Position numbers and translations under genes: made by a program. A DNA stretch of 64,000 nt from JAQIBY01 sp051747965 (GTDB taxonomy: Bacteria; Bacteroidota; Bacteroidia; Bacteroidales; ML635J-15), in NCBI GenBank assembly GCA_051747965.1, contig JBNJGS010000008.1, positions 1 through 64,000 on the forward strand, in the 5' to 3' direction. The notes under the pieces are model-generated. The model had not been told where the DNA came from. It saw nothing but the letters and a program-made list of their open reading frames with translations, and searched no databases. Position 1 is the stretch's first letter; every line of letters begins with the position of its first letter. Positions 28,418-37,777 of this stretch are shown in pieces.

Positions 28418-28879
28418 TTATATTGTTTCAAAATGCTCCTGATCAGTGTGTTTTTCACAATAATGACATTTAAGCTGCAATTTACCATTTTTCTCAACCA
28501 CATCAAAGCGTGTCTGCATTTTTTCATGATTGGTAATGCATTTGGGATTCATGCATTTGAAAATACCGGTCAGATGTTTTGGTGTTTCCACATCGGTTTT
28601 TTCAACTACATTGTAATCCTTAATCGTATTGATGCGGGCAGTAGGGGCCACCAGGGCAATTTTGTTGATGTCCTCTATGGAAGGATGCTTCTCGGATATC
28701 TTGATGATACCTTTTCTGCCAAGGCGCACACTTTCAAGACCGTTACCAATGGTAATGGTACTGTTCATGACATCAATATTCAGGATAGAAAGCACTTTGA
28801 ATAAACTGTCTGCAGGAATATGATCGATAACAGTACCGTTTTTAATTGCACTTACTGTGAGTTCTTTACGTTTGTCCAT
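28418..28879 (-). CDS. pyrI: aspartate carbamoyltransferase regulatory subunit
   Basis: A 153-residue regulatory chain of aspartate transcarbamoylase, which binds nucleotide effectors and stabilises the PyrB trimers. The allosteric half (1-100) begins KELTVSAIKNGTVIDHIPAD. The zinc domain has Cys109, Cys114, Cys138 and Cys141, the same numbering as in the E. coli protein. It follows pyrB by 7 nt and precedes the serpin by 3 nt. Length is normal. Confidence 0.98.
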   Translation of the reverse strand: MDKRKELTVSAIKNGTVIDHIPADSLFKVLSILNIDVMNSTITIGNGLESVRLGRKGIIKISEKHPSIEDINKIALVAPTARINTIKDYNVVEKTDVETPKHLTGIFKCMNPKCITNHEKMQTRFDVVEKNGKLQLKCHYCEKHTDQEHFETI

Positions 28880-28886
28880 AGCATTC

Positions 28887-29795
28887 TTATTTAAGTCCTA
28901 AAATTGAAGTTAATATTGCCATTCTGGTGTACACCCCATTCAGGGCCTGTGGAAAATAATATGCGCGCGGATCGGCATCCACATCAGTATCAATTTCATT
29001 TACACGTGGCAGGGGATGCAGAATTTTTAGATTTTCCTTGGTTTCCTTCAGCATATCCCTTTTAAGGACATAAGCATTTTTCACCCGCTCATAATCCATG
29101 GGATCGGAAAAGCGTTCCCGCTGTACCCGTGTAACATACATCACATCAGCTTCTGAAATAATGTCAGTAAACTCAGTATGCTCATAGTATTTGATCCCTT
29201 TGCTGTCAAGATAATCTTTATATTCATCCGGCATTTTGAGAGATTCGGGTGAGATAAAATTGAAGATGGGATTGAAATTTGACATTGCTATAAGCAGGGA
29301 ATGTACGGTGCGGCCGTATTTTAGATCACCAACAAGAAAAATATTCAGGTTTTCCAGTGTACCCTGTGTTTTGCGGATAGAATGTAAATCCAGCATACAT
29401 TGTGTAGGATGTTGATTGGCACCATCGCCGGCATTTACTACCGGTACGTCAGCAACTTCACTTGCCCAGCGGGCACTGCCTTCAATGGGATGACGCATGA
29501 TAATCAAATCACTGTACTGGCTTACTGTTTTGATTGTATCAGCAAGGCTTTCTCCTTTTGAAACGCTGCTGCTGCCGGCTTCTGAAAAACCTACGATGCG
29601 ACCGCCCAGACGATTGATTGCAGCCTCAAAACTCAGACGTGTTCTGGTAGAGGGCTCAAAGAAAAGAGAGGCAATAACATGGTTTTCCAGCAGTTTCTGA
29701 TTGGGATTTTTTTCAAAATCTGCCGCAAGGTCGAGCAAACGAAGATATTCCTCAGGGGAATAATCGTTGATTGAAATCAGACTTTTGTTTTTCAT
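28887..29795 (-). CDS. pyrB: aspartate carbamoyltransferase catalytic subunit
   Basis: A 302-residue enzyme that joins carbamoyl phosphate and aspartate in pyrimidine synthesis. The carbamoyl-phosphate loop FEPSTRTRLSFEAA (Ser49-Thr50-Arg51-Thr52-Arg53) and HPTQCMLDLHSI are present, as are the 80s-loop type segment GSSSVSKGESLADTI and the late HPLPRVNEID. Length is normal. The gene follows an FKBP gene by 18 nt and precedes pyrI by 7 nt. No other pyr gene is in the window. Confidence 0.98.
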   Translation of the reverse strand: MKNKSLISINDYSPEEYLRLLDLAADFEKNPNQKLLENHVIASLFFEPSTRTRLSFEAAINRLGGRIVGFSEAGSSSVSKGESLADTIKTVSQYSDLIIMRHPIEGSARWASEVADVPVVNAGDGANQHPTQCMLDLHSIRKTQGTLENLNIFLVGDLKYGRTVHSLLIAMSNFNPIFNFISPESLKMPDEYKDYLDSKGIKYYEHTEFTDIISEADVMYVTRVQRERFSDPMDYERVKNAYVLKRDMLKETKENLKILHPLPRVNEIDTDVDADPRAYYFPQALNGVYTRMAILTSILGLK

Positions 29796-29813
29796 CTGCT
29801 ATGTTTTTGAAAA

Positions 29814-30539
29814 TTATTTTTTTGTGATTTCGATTAACTCAATCTCGAAAATAAGGGTTTCATAGGGACCAATGACACCCTGGCTGCCTCTTTCTCCGTA
29901 GGCAAGATCGTAAGGTATGTACAGTTTCCATTTGGCTCCTGTTTTCATCATGGGTAATGCTTCCTGCCATCCTTTAATGACACCGTTTACCGGAAATTCT
30001 GCAGGTTCGCCCCGTTCATAGGAGGAGTCAAATACAGTTCCATCCAGCAAGCTGCCTTTGTAATGTGTTTTTACTGTACTTTGTGGTGTTGGACTTTCGC
30101 CGCTTCCTTCTTCGATTATTTCATACTGAAGACCGGAATCTGTTACCTTTACTTCTTCGCGTTTGGCATTTTTCTCCAAAAAGGCTTCCCCTTCTTCAAT
30201 CTTTTCTGAATTTTCTGATTTCGATGATTCATTCATAAATTTCTGAATGATCTGATTGGCTTTTTCCATTTCCAGTAATTCTTCATCGCTGGTAAATTGC
30301 TTTTTCAGGGCAGCCAGAAAGACATCCTGGTTGATGTTTTCTGCAAAGCCTTGCTGCTTAAAGCTTTGCGCAATCTGAACACCCAGTGCATAACTCGCAG
30401 AATCGGAAAGATCGGATAAATCTGAGGTGGAAATACTCTCTGCCTTGTCAGATGTACTCTCATCTGAAGTTTTGCAGGAAAAAAATAAAAATGTGATGCT
30501 TAAAATGAGTACTGTCAGGTAAGAAATTTTTTTCATCAT
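29814..30539 (-). CDS. FKBP-type peptidyl-prolyl isomerase lipoprotein
   Basis: A 241-residue exported isomerase. The lipoprotein signal ends in FLFFSCKTSD. The N-terminal dimerisation-like helical domain (about 35-125) begins DSASYALGVQIAQSFKQQGF, as in FkpA/Mip proteins. The FKBP catalytic domain (about 135-241) has VKTHYKGSLLDGTVFDSSYE, FPVNGVIKGWQEALPMMKTG, KLYIPYDLAYGERG and LIFEIELIEI. It should help fold proteins in the periplasm. It is the first gene of a six-gene run with pyrBI, the serpin and two small exported proteins. Two ATG codons lie in tandem at the start. Confidence 0.95.
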   Translation of the reverse strand: MMKKISYLTVLILSITFLFFSCKTSDESTSDKAESISTSDLSDLSDSASYALGVQIAQSFKQQGFAENINQDVFLAALKKQFTSDEELLEMEKANQIIQKFMNESSKSENSEKIEEGEAFLEKNAKREEVKVTDSGLQYEIIEEGSGESPTPQSTVKTHYKGSLLDGTVFDSSYERGEPAEFPVNGVIKGWQEALPMMKTGAKWKLYIPYDLAYGERGSQGVIGPYETLIFEIELIEITKK

Positions 30540-30672
30540 AATTCGGGACGTTTAAGTTTATGCGAATAAAACGCTTTATTTCTTGTAAAGCAATATTTTT
30601 TTAATTCATTTATCAAAAATAATTCACAATCCTGAAAATACTTGTATTTACTTATAGATATCCTGATTTTAA

Positions 30673-33504
30673 TTGTTTATTTTTACACTTATCAACAAAA
30701 TTGGGCAGGTTTTGAAGAAAAAAAGAAATCTAAAGACAAAAATTTCTCAACTTGAAAAGGAACTCAGTGAGTTGAGAAAACTCGAACAGGTGAAGGAAAT
30801 TTCCCGAACCGAAACCGCGAAAAAGGAAAAAATTGCGCAGGAAGCTAACTCTATGCCTCACCTCATCTGCATATTGGATGAAGAAGCAAAAATCGTGGAT
30901 GTATTTGAGTCAGAAAACTTTGAAATCAATCTTAGCTCTGACAACATGAGCGGGATGTCAATGAATGAAATCCTACCTGAACTTCCGGGTTTTGTAAACA
31001 ATATGCCTATACGTGAGGCCTTAAAAGAGCGCAGAATAATCGACAAAAAATATATAATAGATAAGGATAATAAAACGCAGTATTATCAAAACAGAATTGT
31101 CCCCCTGCCCGGCAATAAACTGCTGTATGAATTGACAGAGCTGCCCGGAAAATACAATGCTGAAGAGATGGCTGTGAAAAAGGCCGATTTTCTCTACCGG
31201 GTGATGAGTGAAAGTCCGGTGCCCATCGTGAAAATAAACCGCCAGGGGAAAGTGCTTTTCAGGAGTGAATCTGCAGTACAATTATTTGACAGGATTGACC
31301 CGAAAAGAAATCCGGAATATTGTGAAATGTGCCAGCAAATTCTGAAAGATGAATACAAAACAGTAGAGGCTGTTTATGATGCTTTGGCTGCCAGTGATGA
31401 TGAATTTTTGAGCTTTATGTCCAAAGTAAAAGATCCCCATGGCAAAATCTTTTCACTTGAGTTTAGCATTCTCACTGTGGATGATCCCTTGCAGGAAGAC
31501 AAACAACTCTTTGTTTATATCCAGGATGTAACGGATTATCTGGAAAAAAACAGGCTGCTCAGGGAAAATCAACTTCGTTTACATGAAGTTCAGCGATTAT
31601 CAAAAATCGCTTACTGGGAATATCATCCAGAAAAAGAAACATTCCGGGGTTTTGGTCAGATGCTGGATTTCCTCAACATCAAAAGAAATTTTGACGAAAT
31701 TTCCAAAGATGCATTTTTTGATTTTATTTATCCAGATGACAGGGAAAGAGTAAAGCATTGGTTTAGAGTCAAAGCAGGTCGTCAGCAGGACTTTGTTGAA
31801 CAATTTCGTATCCTTGCGGATGACAGGCTGTTCTGGCTGGAAGTAAAGAGCCGGGTAAAACAAGGACAAGAACAGGAAACGCCTTTGATTGTAGGCTCTG
31901 TGCAGGATATCACAGACAGAAAAACACAGGAAGAGCAATTGAAAAGAAGCCGGCATCTGAGAGATACTCTTTTGGAGAAAATTCCGGTCGCCGTATATGT
32001 CAAAGATACCGAAACATTCAGGTATAATGTCTGGAACCATGCTGCTGAAAAGCTTTTTGGAATTAGTAAACACAGAGTTCTGGGAAAATCCGACGAAGAT
32101 ATTTTTCCTGAATCAGTGGCTACAGTTTTCAGACATCGCGACAGAACAACAATAGAAAGTAAGATGACAGTGGAGTTTCAGGAGGAAGAGTTTGAATTTC
32201 CGCACAATTCTAAAAAACTCATCAATTTTGTGCAGGTGCCTGTCATAATGGAAAAAGAAGTACATGCCTTACTTGGCATTGCGATGGACATCACTGAGAA
32301 AAAACTGGTAGAAAAACAATTGATTCATGCCAAAGATCAGGCAGAAAAAAGTGATAAACTAAAATCCACTTATCTGGCCAATATGAGTCATGAGATCAGA
32401 AATCCTATGAATGCCATTGTAGGTTTCTCCAGGATTTTGGTAGAGGATGAAAATCTTGACCCGGCCGATAAAGAAGAATTTATTGCTCTTATCAATGAAA
32501 ATGCCCAGCATCTGCTCAGCCTGATTTCTGATATCATTGATATTGCAAAAATTGAAAATAACAGACTTAAAATATTTAAAACAACTTTCAATCTGAATGA
32601 AAAACTGAAGAAACTTGCGGCAAAGTTCCGGCAGCAAATGAAAAATATGGGGAAAATCGATATCACGCTGAAGCTGGATATGGAAATTAAGGATAATGGT
32701 TTTTCGATTTATACTGATGAGAACAGATTTGTTCAGATTCTCAATAATCTGGTAACCAATGCCATCAAATTTACACGTGAAGGTGAGATTTGTATAGGAT
32801 ATGAGATCGTTTCAGGACGGGTGATCAGGTTTTTTGTCAGAGATACCGGTATTGGTATAGAGGAGAACCAGCAGCACAAAGTGTTTGATGAATTCCATCA
32901 GGCAGGGAGATCTGATGCGCCGGCTGGTAAAGGTCTGGGCCTGAGTATTTCAAAACAACTCGTAACCTATCTTGGTGGTGAAATATGGTTGGAATCCTGT
33001 CGGGGTAAAGGAACTACTTTTTATTTTACCTTGCCATCCGTCAATCAGACAGAGAAAAACAGTACTCCTGAAGCTGATGATACCCACGGCCAAAAAGTTG
33101 TTGAAGCTCAAAAAAAAGCCAAACCAATTGACTGGTCAGGAAAAAAGATACTCATTGTTGATGACGCCAGGGATATCCTCACATTTGTCTCAATTTTACT
33201 GAAAAAAACAAATATAGAGATTCATACTGCTGAAAGTGGCACCGAAGCCATCAAAAAAGTTAAACAGAATGACGGGGATTACGATGTAATACTGATGGAT
33301 ATACAAATGCCGGATATCACCGGGATAACAGCTATGAAGGAAATCAGAAAGATGTACTCCGGAATAAATATATTTGCACAGACAGCTTTTGCACTGGAAG
33401 GTGATGAACAAAAATTTCTCAAGCAGGGCTTTGATGCTTATATCGCCAAACCAGTGAATAAGAATGATTTGTTCGCAAAAATTGCCAGGGTGATTGAAGA
33501 GTAA
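30673..33504 (+). CDS. soluble multi-PAS hybrid histidine kinase/response regulator
   Basis: A frame of 943 residues, cytoplasmic (no membrane helix). The start is uncertain: 30673 is TTG, and another TTG at 30712 would begin just before the basic coiled coil (KKKRNLKTKISQLEKEL). Order: coiled coil (15-60), about four PAS domains (60-150, 170-290, 300-420, 430-550), HisKA with His573 in YLANMSHEIRNPMNAIVGF, HATPase with LNNLVTNAIKFT and GKGLGLSISKQLV, and a C-terminal receiver (820-943) with Asp876 in VILMDIQMPDITG. Hybrid kinases of this sort usually pass phosphate through an Hpt protein; one is encoded at 25815-26168. The output partner is not visible. It is transcribed divergently from the FKBP operon. 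Confidence 0.92.
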   Translation: MFIFTLINKIGQVLKKKRNLKTKISQLEKELSELRKLEQVKEISRTETAKKEKIAQEANSMPHLICILDEEAKIVDVFESENFEINLSSDNMSGMSMNEILPELPGFVNNMPIREALKERRIIDKKYIIDKDNKTQYYQNRIVPLPGNKLLYELTELPGKYNAEEMAVKKADFLYRVMSESPVPIVKINRQGKVLFRSESAVQLFDRIDPKRNPEYCEMCQQILKDEYKTVEAVYDALAASDDEFLSFMSKVKDPHGKIFSLEFSILTVDDPLQEDKQLFVYIQDVTDYLEKNRLLRENQLRLHEVQRLSKIAYWEYHPEKETFRGFGQMLDFLNIKRNFDEISKDAFFDFIYPDDRERVKHWFRVKAGRQQDFVEQFRILADDRLFWLEVKSRVKQGQEQETPLIVGSVQDITDRKTQEEQLKRSRHLRDTLLEKIPVAVYVKDTETFRYNVWNHAAEKLFGISKHRVLGKSDEDIFPESVATVFRHRDRTTIESKMTVEFQEEEFEFPHNSKKLINFVQVPVIMEKEVHALLGIAMDITEKKLVEKQLIHAKDQAEKSDKLKSTYLANMSHEIRNPMNAIVGFSRILVEDENLDPADKEEFIALINENAQHLLSLISDIIDIAKIENNRLKIFKTTFNLNEKLKKLAAKFRQQMKNMGKIDITLKLDMEIKDNGFSIYTDENRFVQILNNLVTNAIKFTREGEICIGYEIVSGRVIRFFVRDTGIGIEENQQHKVFDEFHQAGRSDAPAGKGLGLSISKQLVTYLGGEIWLESCRGKGTTFYFTLPSVNQTEKNSTPEADDTHGQKVVEAQKKAKPIDWSGKKILIVDDARDILTFVSILLKKTNIEIHTAESGTEAIKKVKQNDGDYDVILMDIQMPDITGITAMKEIRKMYSGINIFAQTAFALEGDEQKFLKQGFDAYIAKPVNKNDLFAKIARVIEE

Positions 33505-33520
33505 CAGCCGGCCAAAGGTT

Positions 33521-34588
33521 TTATTTCAGGCCTTGGAAAAAGCAAGTTGTATTTTGCCTGCGTTTGGATGTGCGCCTTTGTGAGTCATCATATAAACTCA
33601 TTTGTACAAACAATTCATGTGTTCCGGAGCTGCTGCTGTTTCCCAATGCGGAAATGGTCATGTCATATGCATAGCCCAAACGGAATTGCTTGTATTGATA
33701 AGAAAAATTGAAAATCATATCGGAGTAATCAGACCACTGCATTGTACTTGTTTGATTTCTGAACCACAATCCCGCTGTCAGGTTTTGAGGTAAATTTGCC
33801 TGCATGCCGGCAGTGATGATGGTAAATGGTCCTTGTCTGCGGTAGATGATGCCGGGGCTTAGCACAACTTCAGATACCGGAAAATGATAAAGACTGTGGA
33901 TGTTCCACTTTCCTGGAAGTTCATATGTATTCTCACTGCCCGGCGTTGAGAAATAATGCTTATAGCTGTATCCAAGACTCAGGTAGTGTGCCGTTTTCTG
34001 CTTACGTTTGATTTTGACACCACCCATACCACCAAAACCAACGCTGACATATTCTGCCTTTGCCTGTTGGCTGATGTTTGAAGGGATAGACGCTGAACCG
34101 GGGATGTAACCCGTGACAGGATCCAAATTGTCAGAAAAAACAAGGTCTGACCAGTCAAAGCTTTGTTTTATGTATGAAAAGCTGATGCCAACAGGAAACT
34201 GTACCATAAAACCGTGCTTTTCTTTGCCTGCCCTGGGTGCATCTGATGCTAACCGAATGCCCAGCTCCTGCGTTGTATATGCAGAGTGGCCGGTCTTGCT
34301 TTGCTGATAGATCAGACCTGCACCCAAACCACTACCGTAATGCCCGCTTGTTTTGCGACCTAACCCGTAATCTATCGTGGCGATGCTTGATTGAAATAAA
34401 TTGCCTTCTCCAATGCCAGACCATTGGTTTCTGTGGTGTAGTGATATGTTCAGACTTTTGTTGATGCCCGTGTAAGCAGGATTGATAAGCATCTTGTTAT
34501 GATAAAACTGGGAATAGTTCAGGTCCTGAGCCAGCAGGCCTAAACTAAACAGCACAAGGGCAATTGTGATGAAGATTTGTTTTATCAT
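33521..34588 (-). CDS. PorP/SprF-family T9SS outer-membrane protein
   Basis: A 355-residue outer-membrane barrel of the PorP/SprF family. After a signal peptide (cleaved near GLLAQ) comes the family hallmark DLNYSQFYHNKMLINPAYTG, then LNISLHHRNQWSGIG, and later RLGYAYDMTISALG. SprF-type members are required for secretion of partner proteins with type B (gliding-type) C-terminal domains, often encoded next to them. Here such a partner lies at 40270-45012 on the same strand, with the B12 operon between. The gene is 16 nt from the convergent hybrid kinase. Pairing with the PKD giant is inference. Confidence 0.93.
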   Translation of the reverse strand: MIKQIFITIALVLFSLGLLAQDLNYSQFYHNKMLINPAYTGINKSLNISLHHRNQWSGIGEGNLFQSSIATIDYGLGRKTSGHYGSGLGAGLIYQQSKTGHSAYTTQELGIRLASDAPRAGKEKHGFMVQFPVGISFSYIKQSFDWSDLVFSDNLDPVTGYIPGSASIPSNISQQAKAEYVSVGFGGMGGVKIKRKQKTAHYLSLGYSYKHYFSTPGSENTYELPGKWNIHSLYHFPVSEVVLSPGIIYRRQGPFTIITAGMQANLPQNLTAGLWFRNQTSTMQWSDYSDMIFNFSYQYKQFRLGYAYDMTISALGNSSSSGTHELFVQMSLYDDSQRRTSKRRQNTTCFFQGLK

Positions 34589-34754
34589 TAACTTATCCTT
34601 TCTTATGATTCTCTTATTAAAGGTAAGCTATTGTCAGCCTGCAGGACAGACGTAAAACGCTGATTCGGCAGTACGCCTTTTCCCTTAGTGGGAATGCATG
34701 GAACACTGCCGCATAATTTGTGCTGAAGAAAATTGAAGAATGTGTCTGCCGGAA

Positions 34755-35819
34755 TTATTCAAATACAAAGTCCACCGGATTGATGCCGGTGGCTGCACTG
34801 TCCGTGAGTTCAAAGTGCCGGTTGTACAGGTAAATTTTTCCGGGTTCCATATAATTCTTTGCATCAGAGAGGATTAATTCCTGTTCTCCAGCCCGGATGC
34901 CATAAAAATTGTGTTGACTCCCGTCAATCACGGGTTCGCCGATATGATCAGCTTCCACATGAAAGCAATAGACATCTTTATTGATAAGGTAAATGCTGTC
35001 ACCAGCCGGGTTGAGACAAATGTCTGCAGGTCTGTCTGTTTCAGAAAAAACAAAACTGCTCAAAATTTCACCGCTTTCCGGATTGATGCGTTGTAAAGCT
35101 GCGGCTTCTTTGCCAAATGGGGAACCCTCATATCCGCCATCGGACAAGACCCAGAGTTTTTCATTCCGGTCAAGACGAAGTTTTGAAGGTTGCCATCTTA
35201 CCTTCAGGCTATCAATTATTTCCCGTGATGCAATGTCAATATAAAAGAGATAATTGTCATATGACCAGGAATTGCATATGACCTCATTCCCATATCTGAT
35301 CATCTGCTCTGCATTGTGCGTGCCGCTGTTATCCTTGTTCAGGGATATCTCACCTGTTTTGCTGAACGAGCTGCTTTCTATGATGTGAATATGTCCTGAA
35401 TAAAGATCGGAAACCCAGATTTCATTTTCACTTAAGGGCAACATATAACGTGGAGAGCTGAGGCCACTTATTTTTCCCCTGAATAAAAAACTACCCGGTT
35501 CAATCACATATAGTTTTCCTGAATTGTTTATGCTTATCCATAACAGATCGTTATGCATCAGCAGGGATTGAGCGACATCACCAAGCGGAATACCGTTGGC
35601 CTGAAGAAATGCCTGGTTGGTGATTTTTCTGCTGTTCAGATCGTAATAGGCAAGGGAAGAGTTGCCATACATGAAATTTCCCTCGCAGACAATGAAAATG
35701 CCATTACCACTGGTGTCAAATGCTGTAACGGGGCGCATGTCATCTTCCATGCATCCGGCAATAAACATGAGCACTGCAGGTATCACTGTGAGTTTTATTG
35801 CCAGTAGAACTTTTTTCAT
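34755..35819 (-). CDS. beta-propeller surface lipoprotein, BtuG-like (B12 operon)
   Basis: A 354-residue lipoprotein (lipobox FIAGC, Cys23) with a propeller of about seven YncE/SMP30-like blades: SGNGIFIVCEGNFMYGNSSL, LLWISINNSGKLYVIEPG, EIWVSDLYSGHIHIIESS, NEKLWVLSDGGYEG and ADICLNPAGDSIYLINKD. In gut Bacteroides, BtuG is such a propeller lipoprotein, capping the BtuB receptor and binding cobalamin very tightly. The position here, last gene of a cobalamin-riboswitch operon, overlapping the TonB receptor by 4 nt, supports the same role. That it binds B12 is inference from fold, anchor and operon. Confidence 0.85.
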   Translation of the reverse strand: MKKVLLAIKLTVIPAVLMFIAGCMEDDMRPVTAFDTSGNGIFIVCEGNFMYGNSSLAYYDLNSRKITNQAFLQANGIPLGDVAQSLLMHNDLLWISINNSGKLYVIEPGSFLFRGKISGLSSPRYMLPLSENEIWVSDLYSGHIHIIESSSFSKTGEISLNKDNSGTHNAEQMIRYGNEVICNSWSYDNYLFYIDIASREIIDSLKVRWQPSKLRLDRNEKLWVLSDGGYEGSPFGKEAAALQRINPESGEILSSFVFSETDRPADICLNPAGDSIYLINKDVYCFHVEADHIGEPVIDGSQHNFYGIRAGEQELILSDAKNYMEPGKIYLYNRHFELTDSAATGINPVDFVFE

Positions 35820-37777
35820 CTGAAATTTATTTTTAGACCAATTCTGTAGTTTATACCGGGCATTGGCTGCCAGAGAACTGAGCGGTACGACTCATTGAAA
35901 AGGTTATAAATACTGGCAATGAAGGTCAGGTGTATGCGTTTTGATTCAATACGTTTGCTCAGATGAATATCATTCATAAAATAGGGATACAGACTGTATA
36001 AAATATCCGGTGTATTGTTGCTTGTGGTATATCGTTCACTGTAGGCATTCCACTGGTACTGGAACTGCCAGTTGCGCCAGGCAATCCCGGGACGCAGGTT
36101 GGCGGAATGTATCGGGATGTAGGGAATCTGTCCTCCGGAGGAAAACAATCCATAGTTTCCACGGCTGATATTGACTGAGCGGTTTAATGCATATGATGCA
36201 CTTCCGCTGATGGTAAATTCCCGGATCTTGCTTTCAAAATAGCTTGTAAATTCAAGGCCTGCAGAGTGAACTCCTGCAATATTGTCAGGTTGCCAGTATC
36301 CCTGAGGAGTAGGGCGCCACATAATCCAGTTTTTGATATCGCGCAAATAAATGGACAATCTGTTATGCCAGTGGGGGATTGAGGCCGGACTGTACATAAG
36401 ACCCGCATCTGCAGTGATGGCAGTTTCGGATTGCAACTCCGGATTTCCTCCTGGAATATGATAGAGGTCATTCAGTGAGGGATGATGCATATTGCGGGAA
36501 ATCCCTCCGAAAAAGCTGATCTGCCTGTTCATTTCCCAGGCGCTGGTGAATGCCATGTTTGGCAGGTGAAACTCCCCTCCGGTGATGTCCTGCTTTACAA
36601 GCATATTTACTGTCCATTTGTCTGTCAGCATATGCTCATATGAACTACTTATAAACAGGTTCTGCCTTTTGGCTCGATTGTTTTCTGCTTGCTGAAGATT
36701 CCTGGATTCCACCTGATTGTAGTGATGTCTGATCAAAGCCTTTAGCTTGTGATCTCCGGAAAATTTTATCCGGCTACTTATACCCTGATATAACGACAGG
36801 GAAACAGCATGGGTTTCTATGCTGCGGAAGCTTCCTATGCCACTGATGTAATTGTCAGTATGGAAACGGTTTTCCTGCCTGTCTGCTGCCGACCACAGCT
36901 CTGTGCTTGCGATCTTCCCCTGCCATTTGTAGCGGACCACTGTCCGCAGAGCTTTATCTGTTTGTCTGCTCCGGCTGTTTTGGGAACCGCTTTCATTGGT
37001 GCTGAGACCGGGTACGCCCCTTTCATTGTTTTGTATCCAGCCATGGAAACTGATGAAATGTGCCGGTGCAGGCCTGTAACTTACGCTCTGCATCAACCCA
37101 TAGCCTGTATGATCTGCATTTTTTCTGGTCTCTAAACCACCGTCAGCAATATCATGATTCCTGTAGGTGAAATTGTTTTGTGATGTAGTATGAAATAGCC
37201 TGCTCGAGGTACTTAATTTTTCATTTGACCAATTGATGCTAAGGTAATTATCAAAACTGTGAAAACTGCCGGCTGCTCCTGCGTAATTCAGTTCGAAGCC
37301 CTTTTTCCATTCAGGCCGCGAAGACAGATTCAGACTGCCGCCCAATGCTCCGTCATGCAGCAACATGGATGCAGCCGAATACTGCAGACTGATGTCATCG
37401 GCAAAAAGAAAAGGCAATTGAGAAATATCCACACTGCCATGCATGGGAGAATTCAGCGGTATTTTATTCCAGCTTACTCTGGTGTGTGTGCTGTTGGTAC
37501 CACGTAAAGACAGTCCGGCCATGCTGCCTCTTGTAGTTTGTTTGATGAAAACCGGTGTGTTCTCCCGCAGCATATCTGACATATCTGTATGTATGCTGTT
37601 GTTTATATGCAAACTGTCAATTCTTAGTTCCAGCATGGCTAAATCCCTGATATCAGCCCTGGCCATAACCATTACCTCTGAAAGTTTCACAGTGTCGGAA
37701 ACGGTTTTCTGGGCTCCGGCCTGTAAACTCAACAGAAGGGGCATCAAGAAAAGATATGATAGTCTGCATGCCTTCAT
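35816..37777 (-). CDS. BtuB-like TonB-dependent receptor
   Basis: A 653-residue outer-membrane receptor. Signal peptide to about residue 22; plug domain with VKLSEVMVMARADIRD, LRENTPVFIKQTTRGSMAGL and SLRGTNSTHTRVSWNKIPLN; then a 22-strand-type barrel ending in INYRIGLKINFR. The short length, and the lack of the N-terminal carboxypeptidase-regulatory-like domain common in polysaccharide receptors, fit a BtuB-type vitamin receptor. The operon is headed by a cobalamin riboswitch. It overlaps the preceding and following genes by 4 nt each, so translation is coupled. Cobalamin as substrate is strongly suggested by regulation. Confidence 0.92.
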   Translation of the reverse strand: MKACRLSYLFLMPLLLSLQAGAQKTVSDTVKLSEVMVMARADIRDLAMLELRIDSLHINNSIHTDMSDMLRENTPVFIKQTTRGSMAGLSLRGTNSTHTRVSWNKIPLNSPMHGSVDISQLPFLFADDISLQYSAASMLLHDGALGGSLNLSSRPEWKKGFELNYAGAAGSFHSFDNYLSINWSNEKLSTSSRLFHTTSQNNFTYRNHDIADGGLETRKNADHTGYGLMQSVSYRPAPAHFISFHGWIQNNERGVPGLSTNESGSQNSRSRQTDKALRTVVRYKWQGKIASTELWSAADRQENRFHTDNYISGIGSFRSIETHAVSLSLYQGISSRIKFSGDHKLKALIRHHYNQVESRNLQQAENNRAKRQNLFISSSYEHMLTDKWTVNMLVKQDITGGEFHLPNMAFTSAWEMNRQISFFGGISRNMHHPSLNDLYHIPGGNPELQSETAITADAGLMYSPASIPHWHNRLSIYLRDIKNWIMWRPTPQGYWQPDNIAGVHSAGLEFTSYFESKIREFTISGSASYALNRSVNISRGNYGLFSSGGQIPYIPIHSANLRPGIAWRNWQFQYQWNAYSERYTTSNNTPDILYSLYPYFMNDIHLSKRIESKRIHLTFIASIYNLFNESYRSVLWQPMPGINYRIGLKINFR

